Assembly (NCBI GenBank): GCA_004282745.1
Contig: SHMT01000031.1
Span: forward strand, 1 to 57,408
Source: Candidatus Scalindua sp. SCAELEC01
GTDB lineage: Bacteria > Planctomycetota > Brocadiia > Brocadiales > Scalinduaceae
Direction of reading: 5' to 3'
Length of the DNA stretch: 57,408 nucleotides
Shown: one piece after another, positions 17,284 to 30,266 of the stretch
Layout: each line of letters begins with the position of its first letter
Position numbering within the stretch: position 1 is the stretch's first letter
Program-made: the position numbers and the translations under genes
Notes under the pieces: model-generated
What the model saw: the letters and a program-made list of their open reading frames with translations, nothing else
Database searches by the model: none
What the model was told of the DNA's origin: nothing

Positions 17284-18723
17284 TTACGGGCTGTTTGCCA
17301 ACTTTTCTTTGAAAATCTCTAAGAGAGTTTTTGGGTTTGCTTTCCCTTTTGTAACCTTCATTGACTGACCTACCAAAAAGGACAAAGCGCTCTCTTTACC
17401 ATTGCCATAATCTTCTACGGCCTTTGGGTTTGCTCCAATAATCTCTGATACTAACGAACTTAATTCCGCAGTATTACTTAACGGTTTTAAGTTCTTTTCC
17501 CGCACGACAGTTGGTGCGTCTTTACCGGTATTAGACATCTCAGAAAAAACTTCCTTAGCGATGGCCCCTCCAATTTCTGATTTCATTTCGATTAATTCTA
17601 CGAGCATCTTTGGTGAAATATTAAAGTCCTGGATCTCTTTTTTTTTCTCGTTTAACACCCGAAGTACATCGTTGATTATCCAATTCGTTAACTCCTTTGG
17701 AGAATTGCTCGTTAATTTTACACACTCTTCAAAGTAATCTGAAAGGGATTTACTCTCAGTGAGGATTCCCGCATCATATTCTGAAATAAGATATTCACTG
17801 ACAAATCTTTGATGTCTTTTAGTTGGAAGCTCAGGAATAGTCATCCTGATACTCTCAATGTTTTTCTTGTCTACCAAAATTGGAACAAGATCTGGTTCAG
17901 GGAAATACCGGTAATCATGAGACTCTTCTTTCAAACGCATTCTCCTACTAACGGCACTTATCTCATCCCACAACCTCGTTTCCATAACGATTTGTTCTCC
18001 TCTTTCAAGCAACTCCCTCTGTCTCGATATTTCGTACGCTAATACTTTCAACACCGCTTTCATAGAATTAAGATTTTTAATCTCAACTCTGTTACCAAAA
18101 ACCTGAGCACCTTTTCGACATAATGAGATACTGGCCTCAAAACGTAAAGAACCTTCCTGCATCTTACAATCGGATACACCGATATATAGTAGTATATTTC
18201 TCAACGTATGCATAAAAACTTCAACCTCATCAATACATCTCATATCTGGTTTTGTCACTATCTCAACCAGAGGAACACCCGCTCGGTTGAAATCAATGAG
18301 ACTATAACTGGCATCTGACGCTTCAGGATGGACTAGTTTACCGGCATCTTCTTCAAGATGAACGTTATGTATACCAATCCTATTTTTTTTTCCCTTAACG
18401 TTTAGTTCTATAAAACCATCATTACCAAGGTTAAAATAGTTTTGGGAGATTTGATAATTCTTTGGCAAATCAGGGTAATAATAGTTTTTCCTATCAAAAT
18501 TAACAAAATTATTTATTTCACAATTCAGTGCAAGAGCGGTTTTGACCGTATGTTCAAACGCCTTCCTATTGATAACGGGTAAAACTCCTGGGAGTGCTAA
18601 GCATACAGGGCATGTTTGTGTGTTAGGTTCTGAACCAAATGCCGTACTGCATCCACAAAAAAGTTTTGTATCAGTATCCAGTTCTGCATGAGTTTCCAGT
18701 CCAATTACAACGTCATATTCCAT
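17284..18723 (-). CDS. gatB: Asp-tRNA(Asn)/Glu-tRNA(Gln) amidotransferase subunit B
   Basis: 479 residues with the GatB signature segments: YDVVIGLETHAELDTDTKLFC, QTCPVCLALPG, YYYPDLPKNYQISQ, the EDAGK loop, DFNRAGVPLVEIVTKP and SHDYRYFPEPDL, then the C-terminal YqeY-like tail (ANPKTLLEIFKEKL). It binds mischarged tRNA and activates the glutamate or aspartate with ATP for amidation. It lies 13 bp after gatA, in an operon-like order gatC-gatA-gatB. Confidence 0.97.
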   Translation of the reverse strand: MEYDVVIGLETHAELDTDTKLFCGCSTAFGSEPNTQTCPVCLALPGVLPVINRKAFEHTVKTALALNCEINNFVNFDRKNYYYPDLPKNYQISQNYFNLGNDGFIELNVKGKKNRIGIHNVHLEEDAGKLVHPEASDASYSLIDFNRAGVPLVEIVTKPDMRCIDEVEVFMHTLRNILLYIGVSDCKMQEGSLRFEASISLCRKGAQVFGNRVEIKNLNSMKAVLKVLAYEISRQRELLERGEQIVMETRLWDEISAVSRRMRLKEESHDYRYFPEPDLVPILVDKKNIESIRMTIPELPTKRHQRFVSEYLISEYDAGILTESKSLSDYFEECVKLTSNSPKELTNWIINDVLRVLNEKKKEIQDFNISPKMLVELIEMKSEIGGAIAKEVFSEMSNTGKDAPTVVREKNLKPLSNTAELSSLVSEIIGANPKAVEDYGNGKESALSFLVGQSMKVTKGKANPKTLLEIFKEKLANSP

Positions 18724-18736
18724 TAATAAAGTCCCT

Positions 18737-20203
18737 TTAATCCAATTCTGGCTTCTTCAAATGAAACCCTGTCTCCATCTCAAATAATTTTGCCACCTTC
18801 AAGATCTGTGTCTCTTCAAAGTGTCTTCCTAAAATCTGCATACCGATTGGCAACCCTGAATTTGTAAAACCACAAGGAAGTGAAATCCCCGGTATCCCCA
18901 CAAGGTTTGCTATATTCGTATAAACATCAGACAGATACATTTCAAGAGGATCGGTCATCTTTTCTCCGATTTTGCTGGCTACAGTAGGAGAAGTGGGAGA
19001 AATAATACAATCCACTTTTTTAAATGCCTCGTCAAAATCACTTTTTAGCAAATTTCTCACTTTTGATGCCTTCAGATAATACGCCTCATAATATCCTGCA
19101 CTTAATACATAATTACCGAGTAAAATCCTTCTTTTTACCTCATCTCCGAAACCTTCTGCTCGCGTCCGACAGTACATTTCCATTATGCTGTCGTCACTTA
19201 ATTGATTTCTCATACCATACCGAACGCCATCATATCTTGCAAGATTGGAACTTGCCTCTGCAGTTGCAATAATACAGTAAGTTGCTATTGCATACTCACA
19301 ATGGGGTAAAGACAAATCTATCAGCTTTGCACCATTTTTTTTATAAATTTCCAATGCATTCATTAATGCATTACGAACTTCCCGGTCAATACCTTCACCA
19401 AAAAACTCTTTTGGAACACCGATTCTCAATCCATCAAATTTTCCATTAATATGAGACACATAGTCCTCAACTTCTAATGTCGAACATGTTGAATCCAAAC
19501 AATCATAGCCAGAAATCACTCGCAAGAGTAGTGCTGCATCACAAACATCCTTGGTAAAAGACCCAATCTGATCCATCGAAGAGGCGAATGCAATGAGACC
19601 ATATCGAGAAACTCTACCGTAGGTGGGTTTCAACCCAACATTTCCACAGAGAGACGCTGGTTGACGAACTGAGCCCCCAGTGTCTGACCCTAATGCCATA
19701 AATGCTATATCTGTTGACACTGCTGCGGCTGATCCGCCGCTAGATCCTCCAGGAATATACTCTGTGTTCCAAGGATTACGAGTTATTTGAAATGCGGAGT
19801 TTTCTGTAGTCGATCCCATAGCAAATTCATCTAAATTAGTCTTGCCAATAATTATGGCATCCTCTTTTCGTAAATTATTAACCACAAACGCATCGTAAGG
19901 CGGTATAAAGTTTTCTAAAATCTTTGATGCACACGTTGTTTTCATATTTTTAGTACAAATATTGTCTTTAATTGCTATTGGAATGCCTGCTAATACTCCG
20001 AGATCTTCTCCATTGCTCAGTTTACCATCAATCTCTCTTGCCCTTTCCAGAGCACTCTCTTCGTCTAAACTAATGTATGCCTTAATCAAAGAATCTTTCT
20101 CATTAATTCGATTAAAAAGATCCTCTATCACCTCTTTACAAGAGATTTTGCGCTTTACAATGTTATCTTGAATTTGCTTGGCCGTTAATTGATGTAATAA
20201 CAA
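18737..20203 (-). CDS. gatA: Asp-tRNA(Asn)/Glu-tRNA(Gln) amidotransferase subunit A
   Basis: 488 residues, amidase-signature enzyme. The catalytic Ser-cis-Ser-Lys triad is visible as Lys in AIKDNICT, and GGSSGGSAAAVS with ALGSDTGGSVRQPA. It releases ammonia from glutamine and channels it to GatB. The start at 20203 gives the normal length. A 321-bp gap with an inverted-repeat element separates it from gatC, whereas gatB follows after only 13 bp. Confidence 0.97.
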   Translation of the reverse strand: MLLHQLTAKQIQDNIVKRKISCKEVIEDLFNRINEKDSLIKAYISLDEESALERAREIDGKLSNGEDLGVLAGIPIAIKDNICTKNMKTTCASKILENFIPPYDAFVVNNLRKEDAIIIGKTNLDEFAMGSTTENSAFQITRNPWNTEYIPGGSSGGSAAAVSTDIAFMALGSDTGGSVRQPASLCGNVGLKPTYGRVSRYGLIAFASSMDQIGSFTKDVCDAALLLRVISGYDCLDSTCSTLEVEDYVSHINGKFDGLRIGVPKEFFGEGIDREVRNALMNALEIYKKNGAKLIDLSLPHCEYAIATYCIIATAEASSNLARYDGVRYGMRNQLSDDSIMEMYCRTRAEGFGDEVKRRILLGNYVLSAGYYEAYYLKASKVRNLLKSDFDEAFKKVDCIISPTSPTVASKIGEKMTDPLEMYLSDVYTNIANLVGIPGISLPCGFTNSGLPIGMQILGRHFEETQILKVAKLFEMETGFHLKKPELD

Positions 20204-20343
20204 AAGATGTTCTCCAATATTTTATACAATGCACAAAAATACATAGATAACCCAAGTTAAAAGTATACGGTATGCTTAAAAAAACGGTTGATTAAAGACA
20301 ATAAATATGATGTAACAGAATTTACTGTTTTAATCAGTGTCAT

Positions 20344-20492
20344 CCGGTTAGGTTATTGCGCAGACAGCTTTCGTCATACCCGAACGCCTTTATCGGGTAT
20401 CCAGAGACTCGTTTCAACATAGATTCCCGCTAAAAACATGCGGGAATGACAAGTTTTGGGGCGATAAATTAATTACGCAAAAACCTAACCGG
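20344..20492. repeat. Inverted-repeat element between gatC and gatA
   Basis: About 149 bp bounded by CCGGTTAGGTTATTGCGCA (20344) and its near-perfect inverse TACGCAAAAACCTAACCGG (ending 20492). Inside are further inverted pieces, ATACCCGA/TCGGGTAT and TTCCCGC/GCGGGAA. It has no reading frame. It looks like a small palindromic or MITE-like insertion that pushed gatC and gatA apart. The remainder of the gap 20204-20524 is AT-rich and shows nothing else. Confidence 0.7.
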
Positions 20493-20524
20493 ACGCTATT
20501 GAGTTTTAATAAGAGAAGAAATTT

Positions 20525-20812
20525 TTATTCGATAATTTTGGACACTTTAAAGAATCCATTAACGTTTGAAGGAGAAAGATCAAGAACGGTTTTCTGTGGG
20601 TACGATGATTTCAAAATATCTTCTCTGAAAACATTTTTCAATTGTGTGTTATAGAAGGCAGGTTTTACATTATCTAAATCTAATTCATCTAACTTTGCTA
20701 CGTAATCCAATATTTTAACTAATTGGGTTTTAAATGTATCAGTTTCACGAGAATCAAGTTTCAATCTAGACAGATTGGCAAGTTTGATAATCTCTTTTGA
20801 ATCAATATCCAC
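20525..20812 (-). CDS. gatC: Asp-tRNA(Asn)/Glu-tRNA(Gln) amidotransferase subunit C
   Basis: 95 residues from a GTG at 20812. This start is chosen because GAGGAG lies 5 bases upstream and because the product then begins at the usual IKLANLSRLKL region; an in-frame ATG ten codons earlier (20842) lacks a ribosome site. Typical GatC segments are KEIIKLANLSRLKL, KILDYVAKLDELDLDNVKP and LRED-like FREDILKSSYPQ. GatC wraps around GatA and stabilises the GatAB complex. It follows rpmB by 37 bp. Confidence 0.92.
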   Translation of the reverse strand: MDIDSKEIIKLANLSRLKLDSRETDTFKTQLVKILDYVAKLDELDLDNVKPAFYNTQLKNVFREDILKSSYPQKTVLDLSPSNVNGFFKVSKIIE

Positions 20813-20849
20813 TATCACTCCTCTAACCAATTTAAATCGCACTCATCCG

Positions 20850-21080
20850 CTAAGCTACCTTAACGATCTTGCCGGAATTTAAACATCGAGTACATATTTT
20901 AATGCGCTTTATACTTCCTTTGATTTTAGCTTTTAACGTCTGTATATTGGCCTTAAATTTCCTTTTTGTACGTCCAGTAATTTTTTTACCAACACCACCT
21001 TTTCTTTTTGCTAAACCTCTTCGCTCAATTTGAAACCCAACGGATGTTCCTTTACCACAAATTTCACATACGCGTGCCAT
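20850..21080 (-). CDS. rpmB: Large-subunit ribosomal protein bL28
   Basis: 76 residues, basic. It has CEICGKGTSVGFQI at the start and ICTRCLNSGKIVKVA at the end; the two CxxC pairs mark the zinc-binding form of L28. The middle (RTKRKFKANIQTLKAKIKG) matches the family's rRNA-binding region. It lies between fur and gatC, all minus strand. Confidence 0.95.
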   Translation of the reverse strand: MARVCEICGKGTSVGFQIERRGLAKRKGGVGKKITGRTKRKFKANIQTLKAKIKGSIKRIKICTRCLNSGKIVKVA

Positions 21081-21148
21081 ATTCTTACACCTTCAAAAAA
21101 ATATAAAAAATTAATAATAAAAATTTAAAATAATTTTTATTTGTTGAT

Positions 21149-21589
21149 TCACTTACTCTTCCCTCCTACACACTCTTCACAATAACCCGTTATCTGGAAT
21201 CGATGTGATTCAGGTTTAAACATATTTTTAACACAAATTTCATCTTGAAACTTTTCAATTCTTTCGTCACTGAATTCAATTATTTTTCCACACCCGCTAC
21301 AAACAAGATGTTCATGATGTTCATGACCATAAACATGTTCATAGTGAGTATGTTTTTCTCCAAAAATAACCTCACGCAATAATCCGCATTTCACCAATAA
21401 TGCCACAGTTCTGTATATGGTTGCCTTTGAAACACGAACCTTATTTTTGCGCATTTCAAACAACAACTCTTCTACTTCAAAATGGCCATGATTCTCAAAC
21501 ACATAATTTAATATCGCTTTTCTTTCGGGTGTAAATTTCAACCCTTTCGATTGTATATACTCTCTGAAAACGTCTTCAGCCTCATCCAT
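21149..21589 (-). CDS. fur: Fur-family metal-responsive transcriptional regulator
   Basis: 146 residues. The N-terminal winged helix has LKFTPERKAILNYVF and SKATIYRTVALLVKCGLL (recognition helix). The dimerisation and metal region has HYEHVYGHEHHEHLVCSGCGKIIEF, where CxxC plus a later CEEC pair bind structural zinc and the histidines form the sensing site. This fits the Fur/PerR group; iron is the most likely co-repressor, but zinc or peroxide sensing cannot be excluded. It reads toward rpmB (68 bp), and may be co-transcribed with it. Confidence 0.92.
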   Translation of the reverse strand: MDEAEDVFREYIQSKGLKFTPERKAILNYVFENHGHFEVEELLFEMRKNKVRVSKATIYRTVALLVKCGLLREVIFGEKHTHYEHVYGHEHHEHLVCSGCGKIIEFSDERIEKFQDEICVKNMFKPESHRFQITGYCEECVGGKSK

Positions 21590-21649
21590 TTTGATAATCT
21601 ACCAAGCAGTGACTAACTTTTTAATAATTAATTAACTAATTTTTAAATA

Positions 21650-21690
21650 CAAAAAAAAAACCCATCCAAAATAATATCAGGATGGGTTTT
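21650..21690 (-). terminator. Intrinsic terminator of the rRNA operon
   Basis: On the minus strand AAACCCATCC, an AT loop and GGATGGGTTT form a 10-bp stem followed directly by a run of ten or more T. It sits just after the 5S gene. Confidence 0.9.
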
Positions 21691-21695
21691 ATTTA

Positions 21696-21807
21696 AATCC
21701 GGCAATACCTACTCTCCCGTCTATTCAACAGTACCATCGGCGCAAGAACCTTAACTGCCGTGTTCGGAATGGGAACGGGTTTTATGAACTTACTATAGTC
21801 ACCGGAA
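21696..21807 (-). rRNA. rrf: 5S ribosomal RNA
   Basis: About 112 nt. Minus-strand sequence starts TCCGGTGACTATAG and ends GTATTGCCGGATT, so the ends pair. The conserved core CCCGTTCCCATTCCGAACAC and GACGGGAGAGTAGGT are present. Ends are accurate to a few bases. Confidence 0.93.
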
Positions 21808-21887
21808 AAGATTTTGAAATTACATTTTAGATAGGTAAATAATAATCTTTGTAATTAAATAATATAAAACTAACAAAAAGAAATAAG

Positions 21888-24928
<3,041 letters not shown>

Positions 24929-25012
24929 AATTTCGTTTTGTAGTTTTTATATTATCTAATTTTCAAAGAACATCACATCACTAAACAAATCTTTACAGCT
25001 TTTACTTCCATA

Positions 25013-25085
25013 TGGAGATGAGCGGGATCGAACCGCTAACCTCGGCCTTGCAAGGGCCGCGCTCTCCCAGTTGAGCTACATCCCC
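25013..25085 (-). tRNA. tRNA-Ala (anticodon TGC)
   Basis: A 73-nt cloverleaf in the 16S-23S spacer: acceptor GGGGATG/CATCTCC, D-arm TAGCTCAACTGGGAGAGC, anticodon loop CTTGCAAG with TGC, T-arm GCGGTTCGATCCCGC. CCA is not encoded. Confidence 0.96.
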
Positions 25086-25122
25086 AGATAAACCATAAAT
25101 CTTTTACACATTCTGAGGATGG

Positions 25123-25197
25123 TGGGCCTAAGTGGATTCGAACCACTGACCTCTCCCTTATCAGGGGAACGCTCTAAACCGGCTGAGCTATAGGCCC
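25123..25197 (-). tRNA. tRNA-Ile (anticodon GAT)
   Basis: A 75-nt cloverleaf in the 16S-23S spacer: acceptor GGGCCTA/TAGGCCC, anticodon stem-loop CCCTGATAAGG with GAT, T-arm AGTGGTTCGAATCCACT. CCA is not encoded. Confidence 0.96.
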
Positions 25198-25304
25198 CTC
25201 TTGTTTCTCGAAAAATCCGAGACGGTTTAGCACCCCCAAACAAAAACTTTATTTCAAAATAACAGCATAAAAAGCGTCGGATGCACCAATTTACTTTTCT
25301 AATT

Positions 25305-26878
<1,574 letters not shown>

Positions 26879-27009
26879 GTATCTAAAACTCTCAAATATT
26901 CAATCCAATTTTACAAAGTATTTTGATAAAAACCAAAAGCCTGTAGTAAAATGAAGGATCGCACATCCTTCGCTCTCATGCTGTTAAATTTTCAATGAAC
27001 AATTACCAC

Positions 27010-27037
27010 AGTTTAATAAAAAAAGGAGATTTGTCAA
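27010..27037 (-). promoter_or_regulatory. Putative rRNA operon promoter
   Basis: On the minus strand TTGACA (27032-27037) is followed after 16 bases by TAAACT (27010-27015), about 130 bases upstream of the 16S 5' end. The leader between them has a perfect 7-bp hairpin GAAGGAT/ATCCTTC near 26952-26970, possibly part of rRNA processing. Confidence 0.6.
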
Positions 27038-27148
27038 TAAAAAATAAAATTTTGTTTCCAAAAACTTTAAATTTGATAAATCATTCCAAGTTTGATATCC
27101 TAAAAACATAACTAAATCGAAGAAATGATCAGATAGCCAAGAAAATAT

Positions 27149-27221
27149 GCCCCCATCGTCTAGAGGCCTAGGATACATGGTTCTCAGCCATGAGACAGGG
27201 GTTCAAATCCCCTTGGGGGTA
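27149..27221 (+). tRNA. tRNA-Glu (anticodon CTC)
   Basis: A 73-nt cloverleaf: acceptor GCCCCCA/TGGGGGT (one G-T pair), D-arm TCGTCTAGAGGCCTAGGA typical of tRNA-Glu, anticodon loop TTCTCAG with CTC, T-arm AGGGGTTCAAATCCCC. It is divergent from the rRNA operon. CCA is not encoded. The following 250 bp to tatA is AT-rich with a weak TTGCTGG/CCTAGCAA hairpin near 27302-27328 and no gene. Confidence 0.93.
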
Positions 27222-27473
27222 TAACTCACACTAGAATATCTTCGATCATACATATAATTCTCCCTAATAAGCTTATATATACTATATAGAAATAACTTAT
27301 CTTGCTGGTTCTATAAAAAACCTAGCAAAGTGCTAAACATCCACCTGTAGGATAATGAATGGGCAAAAGAAAAAGGTAGTTGTTGTACCAAGCTGTGCTT
27401 TAGTTGTCACTTCAATAACTGTAATTTTATATAAGGGTACTATTTTATCGTTTCAGACACATGTAACAATCAA

Positions 27474-27680
27474 TTATTTTATATTTACATCACTATCGTT
27501 AACTTTTTTAATCACTTCCTCTGGCTCCTCATTTTGCTCTTTCTCTCCTTTCAAACCTTTTTTAAATTCCACAAAACTCCTGCCAATCGATCTCATTGTA
27601 TTTGGAAGTTTTTTACCAAAAATCAACAAAGTAATAACCAATACAATTATCCACTCCCAGCCACCTGGTATTCCAAACAT
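27474..27680 (-). CDS. tatA: Sec-independent protein translocase subunit TatA
   Basis: 68 residues from the ATG at 27680, chosen because GGAGG stands 8 bases upstream; the GTG three codons earlier overlaps that ribosome site. A short N-terminus (MFGIPGGWEWI) leads into one transmembrane helix (IVLVITLLIFG), then the KKLPNTMRSIGRSFVEFKKG amphipathic helix and a charged tail, the standard TatA/E layout. It forms the pore for folded proteins crossing the membrane with TatC, which is not in this window. Confidence 0.95.
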   Translation of the reverse strand: MFGIPGGWEWIIVLVITLLIFGKKLPNTMRSIGRSFVEFKKGLKGEKEQNEEPEEVIKKVNDSDVNIK

Positions 27681-27980
27681 TTTGCTCACCTCCCTTTAAA
27701 TCTAACTCTTTATAAATATCCATACCGAAAGTAAACCTTTTCCCACAACATGTCAATTAATTTCCTACCAATCATTTACCGTAAGTATCTATAAAATGCG
27801 AAGGTATTGTCGTTTAAAAGTAAAGCTGCCATCTCAATCCTAACAAAATTGATCAACAGGCCGAAAATGAGCCAGTATAAATCTCATTTTTTTGGGGTTG
27901 ATGTGGAATTTAATATCATTTATACTTGATATACCTATTACGGAGTGGTTTTAGGAGTTTCAGGACAAGAGTTTGTCTGA

Positions 27981-28450
27981 AATTTTGATTTTTCTATTGA
28001 ACAACACCGGAGGCTTAGTAATGCTAAGTCGAGTATTTTTTGATTGAGAAAGATCTAAAGTTCTGGTGAAATCTGGTTCTGAAAACCAATTCGTGATGGG
28101 TATACATCCAAATTGGATAGAATATGCAATTGATAGCGCAAAACTCGTAAAAAATAATAGTCTCTATACGGTTTTTGTAACAAATGGGTATGTAGCGCTT
28201 GAGGCTCTGGATGCAATAGGGTAGTTTTTAGATGCCTACCGAGTAGATAGTGTCTGAACGAAAACCCTGTGTTTGAGTGAAAAGTGCCCAGGTACAAGGC
28301 GCGTAACAATTTCGTAACCGGAACGTACAATTGCACTTGAGGATTTCGCAATTGTTGCAGTAACGTAGTAGATGGGTAGTTTTCGTTCAAACACTAGATA
28401 TAAAGGAATTCGATGACTACAAAGCAAAGCAAACCATACTAGAGAAACCG
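27981..28450 (+). pseudogene. Decayed AmrS-like radical-SAM gene split by R1 copy 2
   Basis: Fragments of an AmmeMemoRadiSam-type radical-SAM enzyme are still readable. NFDFSIEQHRR (27981) recalls the CxNWDIS region after the cluster cysteines, which are themselves broken by a stop. From about 28050 the frame reads GIHPNWIEYAIDSAKLVKNN then LYTVFVTNGYVALEALDAIG, a TAG stop, and FLDAYRVD. The reading frame then resumes exactly after the R1 element as IKEFDDYKAKQTILEK; removing the element and one 6-bp duplicate restores FLDAYRVDIKEFDDYK. The catalytic N-terminus and the C-terminal half are missing. The gap 27681-27980 shows no clear coding. Confidence 0.75.
28250..28394 (+). mobile_element. 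R1 miniature inverted-repeat element, copy 2
   Basis: 145 bp with the same inverted ends as copy 1 (GTGTCTGAACGAAAAC ... GTTTTCGTTCAAACAC). Target duplication TAGATA at 28244-28249 and 28395-28400. It is inserted inside an AmrS-like gene remnant, within the codons for VD-IK. Confidence 0.93.
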
Positions 28451-28581
28451 AAAAACAAATCAACTCAAGACCCCAAAATTAAAAAAGGGTACGTGCCCAC
28501 AATGTGGTTTCAAAATACCAATTGTTGGAAATTTTAACTAGTCTTTTCAATATAGGTACGGATAAATCGAGATCTCTATGT

Positions 28582-29382
28582 ATGTCTAAGTCACAACCCA
28601 CAATAACGCTTATTACGGATTTTGGTTTGCAAGATGGATATGCTGGGATCATGAAAGGGGTTATTGCTGGTATCAATCCATCAGCAAATATAATTGATAT
28701 AAGCAACATGGTAGAAGCTCAAAACATCTTTCAAGCCGCTTATATCCTCAACAGCTCTTATAAATACTTCCCAAAGGGTACAATTCACATTGTTGTCGTT
28801 GATCCTGGAGTTGGGAGTGAGAGAAAGATCGTCTGCTTAAAGACAGACGACTATCTGTTTCTCGCCCCTGATAATGGCGTATTATCCTTTATAACTACAA
28901 ATACCTCTTCCTCTTTTACGAGAGTGACGAATAATGAGTTCTTTTTGCCTGAGCTTAGCAACACCTTTCATGGTCGTGACATCTTTGCACCCGTTGCTGC
29001 ACATCTTTCAAGAGGGATGAACCATCAAAAACTAGGTGAGGAAATTGATAAGATAAGAAAAATTGATCTACCAAAACCGATCCTCTCACCTGGTGGTGAT
29101 TTGACCGGGGAAGTCATATATATTGATCACTTTGGAAATCTTATTACAAATATTACAAGCAAAATCCTTAACCGTTTGGAAGTAAAGCTTCAGAAACTCT
29201 CAATTATCGCTGGAGGAAAAAGAATAAACACAATTGGCACTTCGTATACTGACGTAAAAGAGAAAGACCTATTAGCCATTATTGGAAGTACCGGATTTCT
29301 TGAGATATCGGTAAACCAGGGAAGTGCAAAAAATCTTTTACAACTAAATAAGGGAGACAAGCTGATAATAGGAAGTGAATGA
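28582..29382 (+). CDS. SAM hydroxide adenosyltransferase (DUF62 family)
   Basis: 267 residues from the ATG at 28582, where the family-specific ITLITDFGLQDGYAGIMKGV begins; the longer frame upstream runs into the AmrS remnant. Further motifs are INPSANIIDISN, VVDPGVGSERK, LFLAPDNGVLSF, FHGRDIFAPVAAHL and the second domain's IDHFGNLITNI. The family splits S-adenosylmethionine with hydroxide into adenosine and methionine, and is related to fluorinase/chlorinase; the halogenase-specific insertion is not evident. Its biological role is unsettled. An R2 repeat fragment begins directly after the stop codon, then bioD. Confidence 0.9.
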   Translation: MSKSQPTITLITDFGLQDGYAGIMKGVIAGINPSANIIDISNMVEAQNIFQAAYILNSSYKYFPKGTIHIVVVDPGVGSERKIVCLKTDDYLFLAPDNGVLSFITTNTSSSFTRVTNNEFFLPELSNTFHGRDIFAPVAAHLSRGMNHQKLGEEIDKIRKIDLPKPILSPGGDLTGEVIYIDHFGNLITNITSKILNRLEVKLQKLSIIAGGKRINTIGTSYTDVKEKDLLAIIGSTGFLEISVNQGSAKNLLQLNKGDKLIIGSE

Positions 29383-29412
29383 TATACTAAAACCGATTTG
29401 GTTTTCGGTTTA
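29383..29412 (+). repeat. R2 repeat fragment
   Basis: TATACTAAAACCGATTTGG and the following TTTTCGGTTT match one end of the R2 element (31406-31545 and 56694-56833). Only this end is present. It starts at the base after the TGA of the SAM hydroxide adenosyltransferase gene. Confidence 0.7.
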
Positions 29413-29439
29413 ATTTGTAGCATACCCGAGATATAACTT

Positions 29440-30144
29440 ATGGAAAAAGGAATATTTGTAACCGGAAGTGACACAGGTGTCGGAAAGACCGTCATTGCAG
29501 GCGCTTTAGCTGCTACGATGAAGGCACAAGGTCTCAATGTGGGTGTCATGAAACCGGTTTCTACAGGAGCCAGAAAGATTGGTGAAAAATTTGTTTCGGA
29601 GGATGCCAGATACCTAAAAGAGATAGCCGGCAGCGTTGATGAATTAGACCTTATCAATCCAATCCGCCTTGAACCACCATTAGCGCCCACGCTAGCAGCA
29701 CGGAAAACCGGTATTACAATTAAACTTGAAAAAGTCTGGAGTGCTTTCAAGGAGCTTCAAAGCAGACACGATTTTTTAGTTGTTGAAGGCATTGGAGGTC
29801 TTATGGTCCCAATTGATGAAGACCATTTTGTTGCTGATATGGCCTCGAAAATGGATCTCCCCATAGTAATAGTGTGCAAATATTACCTTGGGGCCATCAA
29901 TCACACTCTTTTGACAGTAGAGTGTGCTAAAAGTAGGAATCTCCGAATTAAAGGATTAATTATCAACATGTTGGATAAAGAGAATGAGGTTGTCACCGAA
30001 ATAGAAAAATTTTCACACTTTCCAGTCCTTGGTACTATCCCCCCCAACAAAAATATAAGTGTTGCCAATTGCACTTTCGGGAATATCGTTGAATATTTTA
30101 AACAAGAAATCAATATCCTCAGGATAATAAAAAAGGGAATATAG
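29440..30144 (+). CDS. bioD: Dethiobiotin synthetase
   Basis: 234 residues. It has a Walker A-like P-loop GSDTGVGKTVIAGALAA, the KPVSTGAR substrate segment, EPPLAPTLAARK, and VEGIGGLMVPID. It carboxylates 7,8-diaminopelargonate with ATP in the penultimate step of biotin synthesis. No other bio gene is in the window. It lies 57 bp after the SAM hydroxide adenosyltransferase with an R2 fragment between. Confidence 0.95.
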   Translation: MEKGIFVTGSDTGVGKTVIAGALAATMKAQGLNVGVMKPVSTGARKIGEKFVSEDARYLKEIAGSVDELDLINPIRLEPPLAPTLAARKTGITIKLEKVWSAFKELQSRHDFLVVEGIGGLMVPIDEDHFVADMASKMDLPIVIVCKYYLGAINHTLLTVECAKSRNLRIKGLIINMLDKENEVVTEIEKFSHFPVLGTIPPNKNISVANCTFGNIVEYFKQEINILRIIKKGI

Positions 30145-30266
30145 GTAAATTTAAAATCGATCCTCAATAGACAAAACGTAATTGACATTTTTTGAGGTTC
30201 TTGTTACTATGTTGCGCGTATGATGCATTTCAAAAGATTTATCATCTTCTAAGGAGTTGTTGTTTT

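Noticed and set aside
28055-28390. Open frame repeating the peptide VPVTKLLRALYLGTFHSNTG, also seen at 46291-46602
   Set aside because: Both frames translate the R1 element itself. The apparent protein conservation comes from DNA repeat identity; there is no start or ribosome site in common and the frame does not fit all copies.
29190-29750. 186-residue minus-strand frame across the bioD start region
   Set aside because: It lies opposite two well-supported genes and shows no recognisable fold.
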